Assembly (NCBI GenBank): GCA_049999805.1
Contig: JBNGIO010006164.1
Span: 151,939-215,081 of the forward strand
Origin: Folioceros fuciformis
Taxonomy: Eukaryota > Anthocerotophyta > Anthocerotopsida > Anthocerotales
DNA: 63,143 bases
Direction: 5' to 3'
Position 1 is the first letter of the stretch. Each line of letters begins with the position of its first letter. The notes below the pieces were generated by a model, which worked only from the letters and a program-made list of their open reading frames with translations, was not told where the DNA came from and did no database searches. The translations under genes and the position numbers were made by a program. Below are positions 1 to 10,141 of this stretch, piece after piece.

Positions 1-387
1 GTGTTGCAGCTTTGCAGAAGAAGGGAAGGGTTATCGTTTGGTGAGTCCTGAAATTGATTGTGGCAGCTCGCTGGTTGCAGGTGTGCAAAATGCAGGAGCC
101 AAGAGGAAACGTGAGGTCCCATGGAGTTTTTTTGCTTCATGAGAGATGCGGATGGCCTGCAGGCTTTAGTACCCTGCCAAAGCAAAACAGAGGTTGTTGC
201 CTGATCGAAAGAGTTGTGCCCTGCAGCTGCCGACCAATCTAGATTGGTGGCGTGATGTACTCGCAGCTGTTTCTAGTGACAGCACCATGAAGAAGGAAAG
301 GGCAGGAGAACTTGTTGTGAACCTTGTCTTGAACTCTGCACAGTCGACTCTCGTCTACGCAAAAGGGGAAGTCTGCTGCTCCACTTC
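1..387. other. flank without recognised gene
   Basis: I see no convincing coding region here. Short open frames do not resemble any family I know. The stretch precedes the decayed PPR copy and could hold its former promoter or leader. Confidence 0.5.
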
Positions 388-2439
388 ATGGCTGTCTGGA
401 GCCTTGTAATAGAAGCAGGTAAAGGGCAACAGGATCCGTTGCGCGCACCTGTCTCATGGACCCAACAGATCGTTGGGTTCACCGAAATTCTGGGAAGGAT
501 CCCCGGTCGCCTGACTTCAACAGACCAAGCTTTGGCACACAAGCAGCTTGGGATGGGCACCAGAAAGCCAGCCCGTCCAATGGCATGTCTTGCTGCTGTT
601 GACAGGTCTGCAGGCGTGGAGAGCGGCGTTAGGTCTGAAACCGTGAGCGAGCTATGTCATATTGGTCGGCTCACTGAGGCTGTTGAGGCTTTGGAAGTTC
701 TGGTGCAGACAGGCCCTTGCATTTCCAAATCTCTCTTGTACGTTGTCCTGAAGAAATGTGTAGCGAAGAACGATCTGTTGCTGGGCAGGCGCGTCCATGC
801 TTGCATGGTGAGAGGGGGTAATCAGGCAGACTCTTTCCTGGGCTTCCATCTTCTGCGAATGTATGCTTCCCATGGCAGGTTGCAAGACGCGATGGGTGTG
901 TTTGAGGTGGTTGGCAAACCAGATGCCTTCACGTGGTCTGCCATCATTTCTTCGCATGTGAAGCACGGGCAGGATAAGCAGGCCATACGACTGTATCATC
1001 GGATGCGGAGGTCAGGTGTGGAGCCTGATGGGCATGTCTTTGTGGCAGCCCTTCAGGCTTGTTTAAGGGTTTCAGACTTGAGATCTGGGCAGCAGGCACA
1101 TGCCGATGTGTTGGCCAGTGGTATCGATCCTGATTTACTGCTCGGTAACTGCTTGGTGAGCATGTATGCAAAGTGTAGTAGCTTGGAAGACGCTGAGAGA
1201 GTGTTTGATGGACTTGGGCAAAAGGACGTTGTGACTTGGAATGCCATGATAGTAGGATATTCGCAGCAAGGCAGGGGGCTGAAAGCGCTCCGCCTCCACA
1301 GTGCTATGCAAGAAGAGGGCATGGCTGTACCCACTCGAGTGACATTTCTGGTCCTGCTGCAGGCGTGTGCAAGTCTGGGCAACTTGGCCTTGGAGAAGGG
1401 AAAGAATCTTCATTCGCAAATCAGAGATCGAGGACTTGAAGCTGATGTGGTTCTTGCCAACTGTTTGGTAAAGATGTATGCNNNNNNNNNNCCATGATAG
1501 CAGGATATTCCCAGAAAGGCATGGGCCATGAAGCCCTTCGTCTCTACAGGGCTATGCAGGAAGATGGCATGAATATACCCAATTCCGTCACATTTGTATG
1601 CCTCTTACAGGCATGTGCCAGTGTTGGCACGACGGCATTAGAGACTGGTAAGCACCTTCATCAGCTCATCAGGGAACGAGGATATCAGGCTGATACGTTT
1701 GTAGTACCCGATTGGCATTGCCATACCCGATTCTGTAACTTTTTCGTGCCTCCTGCAGGCGTGTGCGGTTGTTGGGACCCCAGCTGTGGAGAAGGGAAAG
1801 TAGCTTCATAAACAGTTTTGAGAACGAGGATTCGAAGCCGATGCCTTTTTAGCAAACAGTTTGGTGAACATGTATGCAAAATGTGGCAAGTTGGACGACG
1901 CACAGAGACTATTTCAAGGACTTGGTAAGAGGAATGTTGTTACCTGGAATGCCATGATAGCAGGGTATTCCCAGCAGGGCATGGGCCACGAAGCTCTTCG
2001 GCTCTCCAGTGCTATGCCGGAAGAAGGCATGGCTGTGCCTGATTCCGTCACATTTGTGAGCCTTCTGCAGGCATGTGGAAATGTGGCAGCTTTGTACCTG
2101 GGAAGGCAACTAAACGCGCAGATCAAAGCACAAGGGCTTCAAACCGATTTGTCCGTAGCCTCAAGTTTGATTAACATGTATGGGAAGTGCGGAAGCATGA
2201 TTGATGCACATCAGGTGTTTGATGAGTCACCTGAACGAGACGTTGTCGCGCGGAGTGCACTGATTGCAGGCTACACTTCTCAAGGCGATACTGAAATGGT
2301 GTTCGATTTAGTACAGATCTGTACGGGTTGGTGCACAGTTTCGTCGTTGGGGGTGAGAGTGACCCATGCAGCTTTGCTAAGGTCCCATGTCCGGGCGGTG
2401 GAAAACTGTTTTGCACAAGAGGTGAGGAAGATTATGTGA
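388..2439 (+). pseudogene. decayed PLS-type PPR gene (WW family)
   Basis: The 5' part (to about 1480) is an open PPR frame with the family's opening block (VLKKCVAKNDLLLGRR, LLRMYASHGRLQDA) and P-L-S units with VVTWNAMI and MYAKC cores. A 10-base gap at 1482-1491 interrupts it. The frame resumes near 1494 and is then broken repeatedly. After about 1700 an S and a P motif are missing and the frame shifts. Near 1798-1827 the expected GK-LHxQI-ERG stretch contains in-frame TAG and TGA. From 1861 a third open segment resumes (VNMYAKCGKLDDAQ). At about 2310 the text jumps from the P2 motif (MVFDLVQ) straight to a shifted remnant of the E+ box (GLVHSFVVG), deleting roughly 400 bases of E1/E2 sequence. 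No start is strongly favoured; PPR homology begins near 610. Functional product unlikely, unless some breaks are assembly errors around the gap. Confidence 0.8.
1482..1491. other. assembly gap (10 N)
   Basis: Ten N interrupt an S-motif of the PPR pseudogene just after KMYA. The missing part of that S motif and the next P motif start suggests that about 75 bases are absent, so the gap length is nominal. Confidence 0.9.
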
Positions 2440-2823
2440 GTACGGGGGCTCTAAGCATGATACACACGTGGAGGAATCTACATACATTTCGACAAGAGGT
2501 CAGATGACGTAGGTCCATATTATCGCCGGAGGGTAGTCAGCTTTTCCGTTCATCAGATCTTCCTGTGAATTTTTGAGTATGGCCGAATTTTCCTCTTTCT
2601 TTCTTGACAGCCAAGGGCTCTCTAAAGGTTGGACGACCGTAGCACTGCTCGTTCTCGCCATCCTTCTCGAACTCTCTTTGCCTTGAAGACACAACGTTGC
2701 TAAAGCGAATGAGTTGTCAAACAGGGATTGTCCTGGAATTATAACGCCTTAACATGGTTGCCGACTTCTAAGCGGAGGCTGCCTACCCATAAAGCAGAGA
2801 CTTAAGACCAGGGCCTTTCTCCT
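2440..2823. other. intergenic, nothing recognised
   Basis: This lies between the 3' ends of two convergent PPR copies. I see no gene. On the minus strand a short frame (2783-2995) overlaps the 3' end of the neighbouring PPR gene in another phase. Confidence 0.5.
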
Positions 2824-5800
2824 TCATATTGGAACACGTGTCTGCTTCAGCGATGATAAACCCTGCGGACGTTTTTCGTCCCCAACCAGGAAACTGTGCA
2901 CCAGTCCGTGCTCGTCCGTCCACCAACTCTGACCTGGCTGCTTCCATGCCCTGATTCTTGTTCTCCTCGCATGCATCTGCTGTGCCTGATCCCACATCTG
3001 AGACCCGATGTATATGTTCAACATCAATACATGTGCCGTGGTATCTTTTCTATCTAGCTTCACAGATTCATTAAAAGCAAGTTGGCCAATCTCCACGTTG
3101 CCCCACTTTTGACAGGCACCCAACAGAGTGTGCCAAACTGCAGCTTTAGGTTCCATAGGCATTGTCTCTACGAAAGCTAGTGCCTCATCCAGTTGTCCCG
3201 CACGACCCATGAGATCCACCATGCATGTGTAGTGGTCTCCCGTGGGAATGATGCCGTGGTGCCTGCTCATAGTCTCAAAATATTTCCACCCCTTGTTCAC
3301 TAGGCCCGCATGACTACACACTGCTAGCACACTGAGGAAAGTAATACCGTCTGGCAGCATACCATCCTCTCCCATTCTTTGAACGAGGTCGAACACCATT
3401 TCAGTATTGCCCTCGCAGGTGTAGCCTGCAATCAGTGCACTCCAGGCCACCACGTCCTTTTCGGGCAACTTATCAAAGACCTGCTGTGCATCAACCATAC
3501 GACCAGCCTTTCCATACATGTTAATCAAACTTCCAGCAACATACACATCATCTTGAAGCCCTTGTTGCAGAATCTTTGCATGTAGCTGCCTGCCCACATG
3601 CAAGGCTGCAAGGTCTGCACATGCATGCAGGAGGCACACAAATGTGACGGAATTGGGTACAGCCATACCTTCTTCCTGCATAGCAGCGTAAAGTCGAAGG
3701 GCTTCGTGGCCCATGCCCTGCTGGGCGTATCCTGCGATCATGGCAGTCCACGCACCCACATCCTTTTTACCGAGTCTGTCAAACAATCTCTTAGCATCCT
3801 CCAAGCTGCCACACTTTGCATACATGTTCACCAAACTGTTGATTACAAAGGCATCAGCTTGATATCCCTGTTGTCTTATCTGCGTATGAAGATGCTTCCC
3901 CTTCTCCAGCCCTGGAGTGCCCAAACTTGCACATGCCTGAAGGAGGCTCACGAATGTGACGGAATTGGGCACGGCCGTGCCTCCCTCTTGCATAGCACAG
4001 TAGAGACCAAGGGCTTCCTGCCCCATGCCTTGCTGTGAATATCCTGCTATCATAGCATTCCACGTGACCACATTTTTTTGATCAAGCCCATTGAACACCC
4101 TCTTGGCGTCCTCCAAGCTGCCACACTTGGCATACATGTTTACCACACTGCTGCTTACGAACACATCAGCTTGGTGTCCTCGTTCTCTAATCTGCACATG
4201 GAGTTGCTGCCCAATCTCCAATGCTGGTGTGCCCACACTTGCACATGCCTGGAGGAGGTACACAAATGTCGTAGCATTGGCTGCACACATGCCTTCCTCT
4301 TGCATAGCACTGTAAAGACAAAGGGCTTCGTGGCCCATGCCCTGCTGGGAATACGCTGCTATTATCGCAGTCCAGGCGACCTCATTCTTGTCACCGATTC
4401 TGTTGAAGAATTTCTGTGCTTCGTCCAAGCTGCCGCACTTTGCATACATGTTTACCAAACTGCTGGCTATAAGCACGTCACCTTCATGTCCTCGTTCTCT
4501 AATTTGTCCGTGAAGCTGCTTCCCCTTCTCCAATGCTTGTGTGCCCAGACTTGTGCATGCCTGCAGGAGACACAAAAAAGTCACAGAATCAGGCACAGCA
4601 ATCCCTTCATCTTCCATATCACTGTACAGAAGTAGGGCTTCCTGGCCCATGCCCTGCTGGGAATATGCTGCTATCATGGCAGTCCACGTCACCACATCCT
4701 TTTGACAAAGTCCGTCAAACACTCGTCGGGCATGTTCCAAGCTTCCACATTTTGCGTACATGTTCACCAAGCTGTTGCCTACTGACATATCCTTGTGGTG
4801 CCCACTTTGTCTAATTTGTGCATGGAGATGCTTACCTCTCTTCAAGGCTGCTGTCCCCACACTCGTACATGCGTGCAGGAGACACACAAAGGTCACAGAA
4901 TCGGGCACACATCCACCTTCAACTTGCATAGCACTGAACAGCGAAAAGGCTTCCTGGACCATGCCCTGCTGTGCATAGCCTGCTATCATAGCATTCCACG
5001 TCACCACATCTTTGTGACGAAGGCCATCAAAAACTCTTCGAGCATCTTGCAAGCTGCCGCACTTTGCATACATGTTCAGCAAGCAATTCCAACCAAACAA
5101 ATCAGGCTCAATGCCACTGACGATAACATCAGCATGCACCTGCTGCCCAGTTTTCAAGTCTGCTCCTTTCGCACAAGCCTGCAGGACGGCCACAAACACA
5201 TGGGCGTCTGGCTTCACACCGGACCTGCGCATACGATCGTACAGCTGGGTGGCCGACCTGTGTCGTCCATGTTTAACATGCGCAGAAATGATGGAGGACC
5301 ACATGTAGGCGTCTGGTTCGGCCACCAGTTCAAATACATGCATTGCGTCTTGCAGCCTCCCATGAGAAGCATACATCCGCAGTATGTGATTGCCCAGGAA
5401 CGTATCTGACTCATACCCCTTTCTAACAGTGAAAGCATGGACCCGCCTGCCCAGCACAAGATCCCTGTTCACCACACATTGTTTCAGCACAGCGTAAAAG
5501 AGAGACCTGGAAATAAACAGCTCTGTCTGGACCAGAACTTCCAAAGCCTCCACAGCCTCTCTGAGATGGCCCTCGTAACACAGCTTGCTCACAATATCAG
5601 CCGTCACGCCCTTATCTAATCCCCCGTCGGAGGCACAACGCACAATCTGTATATCCTGAGCAGCAAGCTCCGATTCCAACGAAGTTAGATTAAATCCACT
5701 CAAGTTGTTCAACCAGACGATCTCCTGGGACTGTATGAGCCGGAAGCCTAGCGAACAGAAGTTTTTCCTACTTTGCCAGCAACGTGAAAGCTGTCCTGGC

Positions 5801-5838
5801 CAAGCTTGTGGCTGGAAGACGCATCTCCATCTAGACAT
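2824..5838 (-). CDS. PLS-type PPR protein with WW-type E+ end, no DYW core
   Basis: Single-exon reading frame of 1004 residues, predicted to be an organellar RNA-binding editing factor. The first ~45 residues are rich in R, S and Q and poor in acidic residues, like an organelle transit peptide. A short block with VWLNN follows at about 55-75 (see findings). PPR motifs then run from about residue 85 to 850, with seven S-type MYAKCG-like cores and so roughly 20 motifs. P motifs read VVTWNAMIAGY or VVTWTAMIAAY. After P2 (EMVFDLVQRMGEDG) come L2, S2 (CMVDLMGRAGQLDEA), E1 and E2 (VWHTLLGACQKWGNVE), and the box PGQSWWTDEHGLVHSF. The frame ends 20 residues later (LSSLKQTRVPI) without HxE or CxxC motifs, so there is no deaminase. 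The divergent tail suggests a frameshift or truncation at the E+ end. Function would need a deaminase in trans. Confidence 0.85.
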   Translation of the reverse strand: MSRWRCVFQPQAWPGQLSRCWQSRKNFCSLGFRLIQSQEIVWLNNLSGFNLTSLESELAAQDIQIVRCASDGGLDKGVTADIVSKLCYEGHLREAVEALEVLVQTELFISRSLFYAVLKQCVVNRDLVLGRRVHAFTVRKGYESDTFLGNHILRMYASHGRLQDAMHVFELVAEPDAYMWSSIISAHVKHGRHRSATQLYDRMRRSGVKPDAHVFVAVLQACAKGADLKTGQQVHADVIVSGIEPDLFGWNCLLNMYAKCGSLQDARRVFDGLRHKDVVTWNAMIAGYAQQGMVQEAFSLFSAMQVEGGCVPDSVTFVCLLHACTSVGTAALKRGKHLHAQIRQSGHHKDMSVGNSLVNMYAKCGSLEHARRVFDGLCQKDVVTWTAMIAAYSQQGMGQEALLLYSDMEDEGIAVPDSVTFLCLLQACTSLGTQALEKGKQLHGQIRERGHEGDVLIASSLVNMYAKCGSLDEAQKFFNRIGDKNEVAWTAIIAAYSQQGMGHEALCLYSAMQEEGMCAANATTFVYLLQACASVGTPALEIGQQLHVQIRERGHQADVFVSSSVVNMYAKCGSLEDAKRVFNGLDQKNVVTWNAMIAGYSQQGMGQEALGLYCAMQEGGTAVPNSVTFVSLLQACASLGTPGLEKGKHLHTQIRQQGYQADAFVINSLVNMYAKCGSLEDAKRLFDRLGKKDVGAWTAMIAGYAQQGMGHEALRLYAAMQEEGMAVPNSVTFVCLLHACADLAALHVGRQLHAKILQQGLQDDVYVAGSLINMYGKAGRMVDAQQVFDKLPEKDVVAWSALIAGYTCEGNTEMVFDLVQRMGEDGMLPDGITFLSVLAVCSHAGLVNKGWKYFETMSRHHGIIPTGDHYTCMVDLMGRAGQLDEALAFVETMPMEPKAAVWHTLLGACQKWGNVEIGQLAFNESVKLDRKDTTAHVLMLNIYIGSQMWDQAQQMHARRTRIRAWKQPGQSWWTDEHGLVHSFLVGDEKRPQGLSSLKQTRVPI

Positions 5839-6079
5839 ATCCTCTACCCCAGTGAGGTTTTCCCTGCTACATCCATTGCTCCCAGGAGAGCCTGTGTCTG
5901 CGAGGCACCGATCGGTCCGTCAACTGGAATGTGATGCACTCGGACCAGAGGTGCAGATCGCTGGTCACCGGAACCTGCAACTCTTCTTCCGATTTGATAG
6001 AAGCCTTGAAAAATTCCATGCTCTCCTGGTCAGGTCGGTCCGTGAGAAATCAAAGAGGCAACGCAATTCAACGGAACGA

Positions 6080-6376
6080 TTACCACGGAGCAAGGTCTGA
6101 AAAGGCGACCCCGCGTGGCACAGATTGAGCAGTGATAATTGGACTCCCTTTGAATGACTTCGTTGCTAAAGGCTCCGAGCTTATAGCCAGTTTCTCACTG
6201 TGGCACACACAAACGGTCCTCCAACTGTGGCGCATGTCCGCCCGCATCCAAAGATGTTTCAGCCCCGGCTGAATTTTGAGATTCCTCCTCCCTCTGACCA
6301 CAAAATTCCGCACCAGTCCGGCCGTGACTGTCCAATGGCCCTGCATTTGTGAAGCCACATGCACAGATTCAAGCAA
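6080..6376 (-). pseudogene. fossil 3' end of a WW-type PPR gene including a DYW HxE motif
   Basis: On the minus strand this stretch repeats the 3' end of the adjacent PPR gene: a degenerate E+ box (WTVTAGLVRNFVV, matching WTDMAGLVHSFVV) and, after a shorter spacer, VCVCHSEKLAIS. The last string is a clear DYW-deaminase zinc-ligand motif (HSE followed by KLAI). No upstream PPR motifs belong to it, so it is a duplicated, orphaned gene end. It shows that ancestors of these truncated WW genes carried a DYW deaminase. Confidence 0.7.
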
Positions 6377-6514
6377 ATTGATGTGTCAAAAGCATGGTTG
6401 ATCAAATTTCAGCGAATGTGTCGATATGGGCAGCGGACAATGCTCGAAAGCTGGCAGACATTGGGAAGTGAGTTTTGGACTCCCCTTGGGTTTGTTGCTC
6501 CCTCGCTGTCTGTC

Positions 6515-9500
6515 TCATAGCCAGCTTCTGGGTGTGCCCACACAGAGATGATTCCCCATCCAACCATCAACATGTTTCCGCCAGCAGAAGCGGAATACAT
6601 CTCCTTCATCTCCTGCCCTGGGAACCAGCTGGTTCACCTCCGCTACTCTTTTGAGATGCTTCCTATCCCCGACCACAAAACTGTGCACCAGTCCGGCCAT
6701 GTCAGTCCACCAGCTCTGCCCAGGCCGCTTCCATGCTCTCACTTTTATTCGCCTTGACTGCATATCCTGTGCCTGCTCCCACATCCCGTCACCCTTGTAT
6801 ATGTTAGACATCAACAAATAAGCTGTGGCATCCTGATAGTCTATCTTCACTGCTTCATCGAAAGCATCGCTTCCCACATCGACGTTGCCCCATTTTTGAC
6901 AAGCACCCAACAGCGTGTGCCAAACTGCAGCATTAGGCAATACAGGCATTGTTCGGATCACCGCCAGTGCCTCATCCAGTCGGCCCGCACGGCCAAGCAG
7001 ATCCACCAGGCATGTGTGGTGCTCCACCGACGGGCAGATGCCATACTGACTGCTCATGGAGATGAAGCACTCTCTTCCCTTGTTCAATAGACCCGCATGA
7101 CTGCATACTGTTAATACACTTAGAAATGTAATGCCGTCTGGCTGTGTGCCTTCCTCTCTCATTTTCTGAACCAAGTCGAAGACCACTTCGCTGTCTCCTT
7201 GGCGGGTGTATCCCGCAATCAGTGCATTCCAGGAGACAGCTTCCCTCCTGGATAGCAATACATCAAACACTTGCTGTGCATCAATCATGCTACCACACTT
7301 CCCGTACATGTTTATCAAACTGATAGCTACAGACACATCGACTTGCAGCTCTTGTTCTTGAATCTGTGCATGTACCTTCCTTCCTAAATGCAGGGCTGCT
7401 AGATTTGCACAAGCTTGCAGGAGGCACACAAATGTCACGGAATTAGGAACAGACGTGCCATCCTCTTGCATTAGGCCGTAAAGATAGAGGGCTTCCTGAC
7501 CCATGCCCTGCTGAGTATACCCTGCGATCATGGCATTCCATGTCACTACATCTTTTGATTGCAGTCCGTCAAACACACTCTGGGCATCCTCTAAACTGCC
7601 ACACTTTGCATACATGTGTACCAAACAACTGGCTACAATCACATCGGTATAGAATTCTTGCTCTTCAATTTGTGCATGAAGCTGCCTCCCCTTCTCCAGA
7701 GCTGGGGTGCCCTCATTGGCACATGCCTGCAGAAGGCACATAAATGTCACTGAACTGGGTACAGCGACACCCTCTTCTTGCATAGCACTGTAAAGAAGAA
7801 GGGCCTCCTTTACCATGCCTTGCTGAGAATAGCCTGCAATCAGAGCGGTCCAAGTCACCACGTCCTTCTGACCAAGGTCGTCGAACACTTTTTGAGCCTC
7901 TTCCAAGCTTCCACACTTTGCATACATATTTACCAAACTGTTAGCCACAGACACATTTCCGAGAAGCCCTTGATATCGAACTTGTGCATGCAGCTGTTTC
8001 CCCATGTCCAATGCCAGGGTGCCCACATTTGCACATGCCAGGAGGAGGCACACAAATGTCACAGAATCTGGTACAGCCACGCCTTCTTGTTGCATAGCAG
8101 CGTAAAGTCCAAGAGCTTCCTGGCCCATGTTTTGTTGGGAGTACCCTCCTATTAGAGAAGTCCAGGTCACCACATTCTTCTGATGCAGCCCATCAAATAC
8201 CAGCTGAGCATCCTCCAAGCTGCCACACTTTGCATACATGTTAACAAGGCTGCAACCTACAACTACGTCAGTCTGAAGCGCTTGTTCTCGAATCTGAGCA
8301 TGAAGGTGCTTACCCGTGTCTAAACCCAGGGCACCGACACTTGCACATGCTTGCAAGGCACACACAAACGTCACAGAATCAGGGGTCGTGATGCCTTCCT
8401 CTTCCATAGCACTGAGGAGACGAAGTGCATCCTGGCCCATGCCCTGTTGGGAATATCCTGCTATCATGGCATTCCATGTCACCACGTTCTTTTCACGCAA
8501 TCCCTGAAACACTCTTTGAGCGTCTCTCAAGCTGCCACACTTCGCATACATGCTCACCAAACTGTTGGCCACACGCACATGAGCTTCATGTCCTCTTTCT
8601 CTCAGTTGTGCATGGAGCTGCCTGCCCTTCTCTAAAGCTGGATTCCCCAGGCTTGCGCAAGCCTGCAAGAGGCATACGAATGTCACAGAATCGGGTGCCG
8701 CGATGCCTTCTTGTTGCATAGCACTGTAAAGACGCAGGGCTTCCTGACCCATGCCACACTTTGCATACATATTTATCAAGGAATTGCAAACAAACAAGTT
8801 ATGGCCTAACCCGCTAGTCAATACATCATAATGCAGCTCCTGCCCCGATGACAAATATGCTCCCCTTGCACAAGCCTGGAGTGCTGCTACAAATACATGG
8901 GCATCTGGCTTCACACTCGACCTTCGCATCCGACGATACAATTGGATGGCCTGCATGTCTTGTCCGTGTTTTACGTGAGCAGAAATGATGGAAGACCACA
9001 CGAAGGCATCTGGCGTGACAACCATTGTGAACACATGCATCGCGTCTTGTAACTTGCCATGAGAAACATACATGCGCAGGATGTGGTTGCTCAGGAACGT
9101 GTCCGACTGATACCCCATTTCCACCGTGAGAGCATGCACACGGCGACCCAGAACAAGGTCCCCGCTGTCCACGCATTTTTTAAGAACAGTGTAAACGAGA
9201 GCTGTGGAAATGGAATCGTGTCTCTGCACCAGGATTGCCAGAGCCTCAACAGCATGAGCGAGATGGCCTTGGTGACATAGCTTGTTCACGGTTTCCGCCG
9301 TTACCGTGACGCCCCTTTCGTACCTGCAAAGCTTAGGATCATTTGGGAAGCTTCCATCAGTTTGCACACCCTCTGACGTTGAAGGTACAGGCTTTGTTAC
9401 ACAGGTGTCACATCTGGCGGCTTGGTCGTTTGCCAAACGTTGGTTCGCTGAACTCAGGGGTACACGGGATCTTCCACAGAACCCACCCAGTTGCGCTTGG

Positions 9501-9610
9501 CTTGACCCAACTCTATGGCTGCAGATAGCCATTGGCACCAAGTCTGGCTGACGGCAGAATAGGTGGAATTCGATGCGTTTCTGTGATGCGAGCTTACGAG
9601 CTTTCTGCAC
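6515..9610 (-). CDS. PLS-type PPR protein with WW-type E+ end; DYW core frameshifted away
   Basis: Single reading frame of 1031 residues. The N-terminus (about 100 residues, R/S/Q-rich) could be a transit peptide. PPR motifs begin at GVTVTAETVNKLC (about 100), with seven MY-containing S or pseudo-S cores. One S motif is fused in frame to the middle of a P motif (NMYAKCGMGQEALRLY, about residue 290), so some 30 residues were lost by recombination between modules. P2 (EVVFDLVQKMREEG), S2 (CLVDLLGRAGRLDEA), E1/E2 and the box PGQSWWTDMAGLVHSF follow. The tail ends HLCVGTPRSWL. Reading the same DNA in another phase gives GHTQKLAM, a mutated GHSEKLAI, so the frame was lost exactly at the start of the deaminase. 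Divergent from the plus-strand PPR gene at 10142, with about 530 bases between the two starts. Confidence 0.85.
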   Translation of the reverse strand: MQKARKLASQKRIEFHLFCRQPDLVPMAICSHRVGSSQAQLGGFCGRSRVPLSSANQRLANDQAARCDTCVTKPVPSTSEGVQTDGSFPNDPKLCRYERGVTVTAETVNKLCHQGHLAHAVEALAILVQRHDSISTALVYTVLKKCVDSGDLVLGRRVHALTVEMGYQSDTFLSNHILRMYVSHGKLQDAMHVFTMVVTPDAFVWSSIISAHVKHGQDMQAIQLYRRMRRSSVKPDAHVFVAALQACARGAYLSSGQELHYDVLTSGLGHNLFVCNSLINMYAKCGMGQEALRLYSAMQQEGIAAPDSVTFVCLLQACASLGNPALEKGRQLHAQLRERGHEAHVRVANSLVSMYAKCGSLRDAQRVFQGLREKNVVTWNAMIAGYSQQGMGQDALRLLSAMEEEGITTPDSVTFVCALQACASVGALGLDTGKHLHAQIREQALQTDVVVGCSLVNMYAKCGSLEDAQLVFDGLHQKNVVTWTSLIGGYSQQNMGQEALGLYAAMQQEGVAVPDSVTFVCLLLACANVGTLALDMGKQLHAQVRYQGLLGNVSVANSLVNMYAKCGSLEEAQKVFDDLGQKDVVTWTALIAGYSQQGMVKEALLLYSAMQEEGVAVPSSVTFMCLLQACANEGTPALEKGRQLHAQIEEQEFYTDVIVASCLVHMYAKCGSLEDAQSVFDGLQSKDVVTWNAMIAGYTQQGMGQEALYLYGLMQEDGTSVPNSVTFVCLLQACANLAALHLGRKVHAQIQEQELQVDVSVAISLINMYGKCGSMIDAQQVFDVLLSRREAVSWNALIAGYTRQGDSEVVFDLVQKMREEGTQPDGITFLSVLTVCSHAGLLNKGRECFISMSSQYGICPSVEHHTCLVDLLGRAGRLDEALAVIRTMPVLPNAAVWHTLLGACQKWGNVDVGSDAFDEAVKIDYQDATAYLLMSNIYKGDGMWEQAQDMQSRRIKVRAWKRPGQSWWTDMAGLVHSFVVGDRKHLKRVAEVNQLVPRAGDEGDVFRFCWRKHVDGWMGNHLCVGTPRSWL

Positions 9611-9730
9611 GTCATTCCTGTGCGATGTCCAATAGTCACCTCCATCTGATGACCCGTCTTTTCATTACCAAGCTCGCTCAGCAAACATGTGGTCCGACCT
9701 GCTTGTTCCTTCCACCGAGCAATCTGTGTG

Positions 9731-9811
9731 CATGTCTACAGCAGAAATACAACAGTCTCCCTGCAACAGAGCTTCCAAAGCGCCAACAGTCTTGTCTGAT
9801 TGAGATGGGCG
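9731..9811 (-). pseudogene. fragment of PPR first-motif sequence
   Basis: In minus-strand translation this reads VGALEALLQGDCCIS, matching the opening block of the neighbouring genes (EAVEALxLLVQTDGCIS). Plus-strand text such as gcttccaaag is shared with the paralogue at 5540. It lies upstream of the minus-strand gene at 6515-9610 and is a leftover of another copy. Confidence 0.5.
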
Positions 9812-10141
9812 CCACGACATACCTCCCTCCTCTTCCGTGCCGTTACTACTACGCCCGGTGGTTCCCCCGAAGCCCATGATCCAGCAAGCTCAAGCCGGAG
9901 GTACAACCACCCATCTCAATTTGTTGATGCGCGTACCCATATCTTGATGAGCAAGATGGCCTGATATTCGATACGGAAAGTGCCGTGCTCGTGTCCTGTC
10001 CATTGCCATAAGATTTCCTTGCTGGCGACAGCTGGAGAGCTGGGCTGCTCCGGGGAAGCAAATGCTTGTTAACCTGCCGCTGGCGCATAGCCATCTCTGA
10101 GTACATCGAACAGGGTCACGATGGCCGTCTAAGGCGCAGAA
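9812..10141. other. intergenic, shared upstream region of two divergent PPR genes
   Basis: No gene is recognised. The stretch separates the starts of the minus-strand gene (9610) and the plus-strand gene (10142), and presumably holds promoter elements for both. I can point to no specific motif. Confidence 0.4.

Noticed and set aside
3379-5619. Long plus-strand open frames opposite the PPR gene (for example 4078-4635 and 4795-5409)
   Set aside because: They are antisense shadows that recur at the same place in each PPR module (HALLGI-, CIHVYQT-like strings) and have no family of their own.
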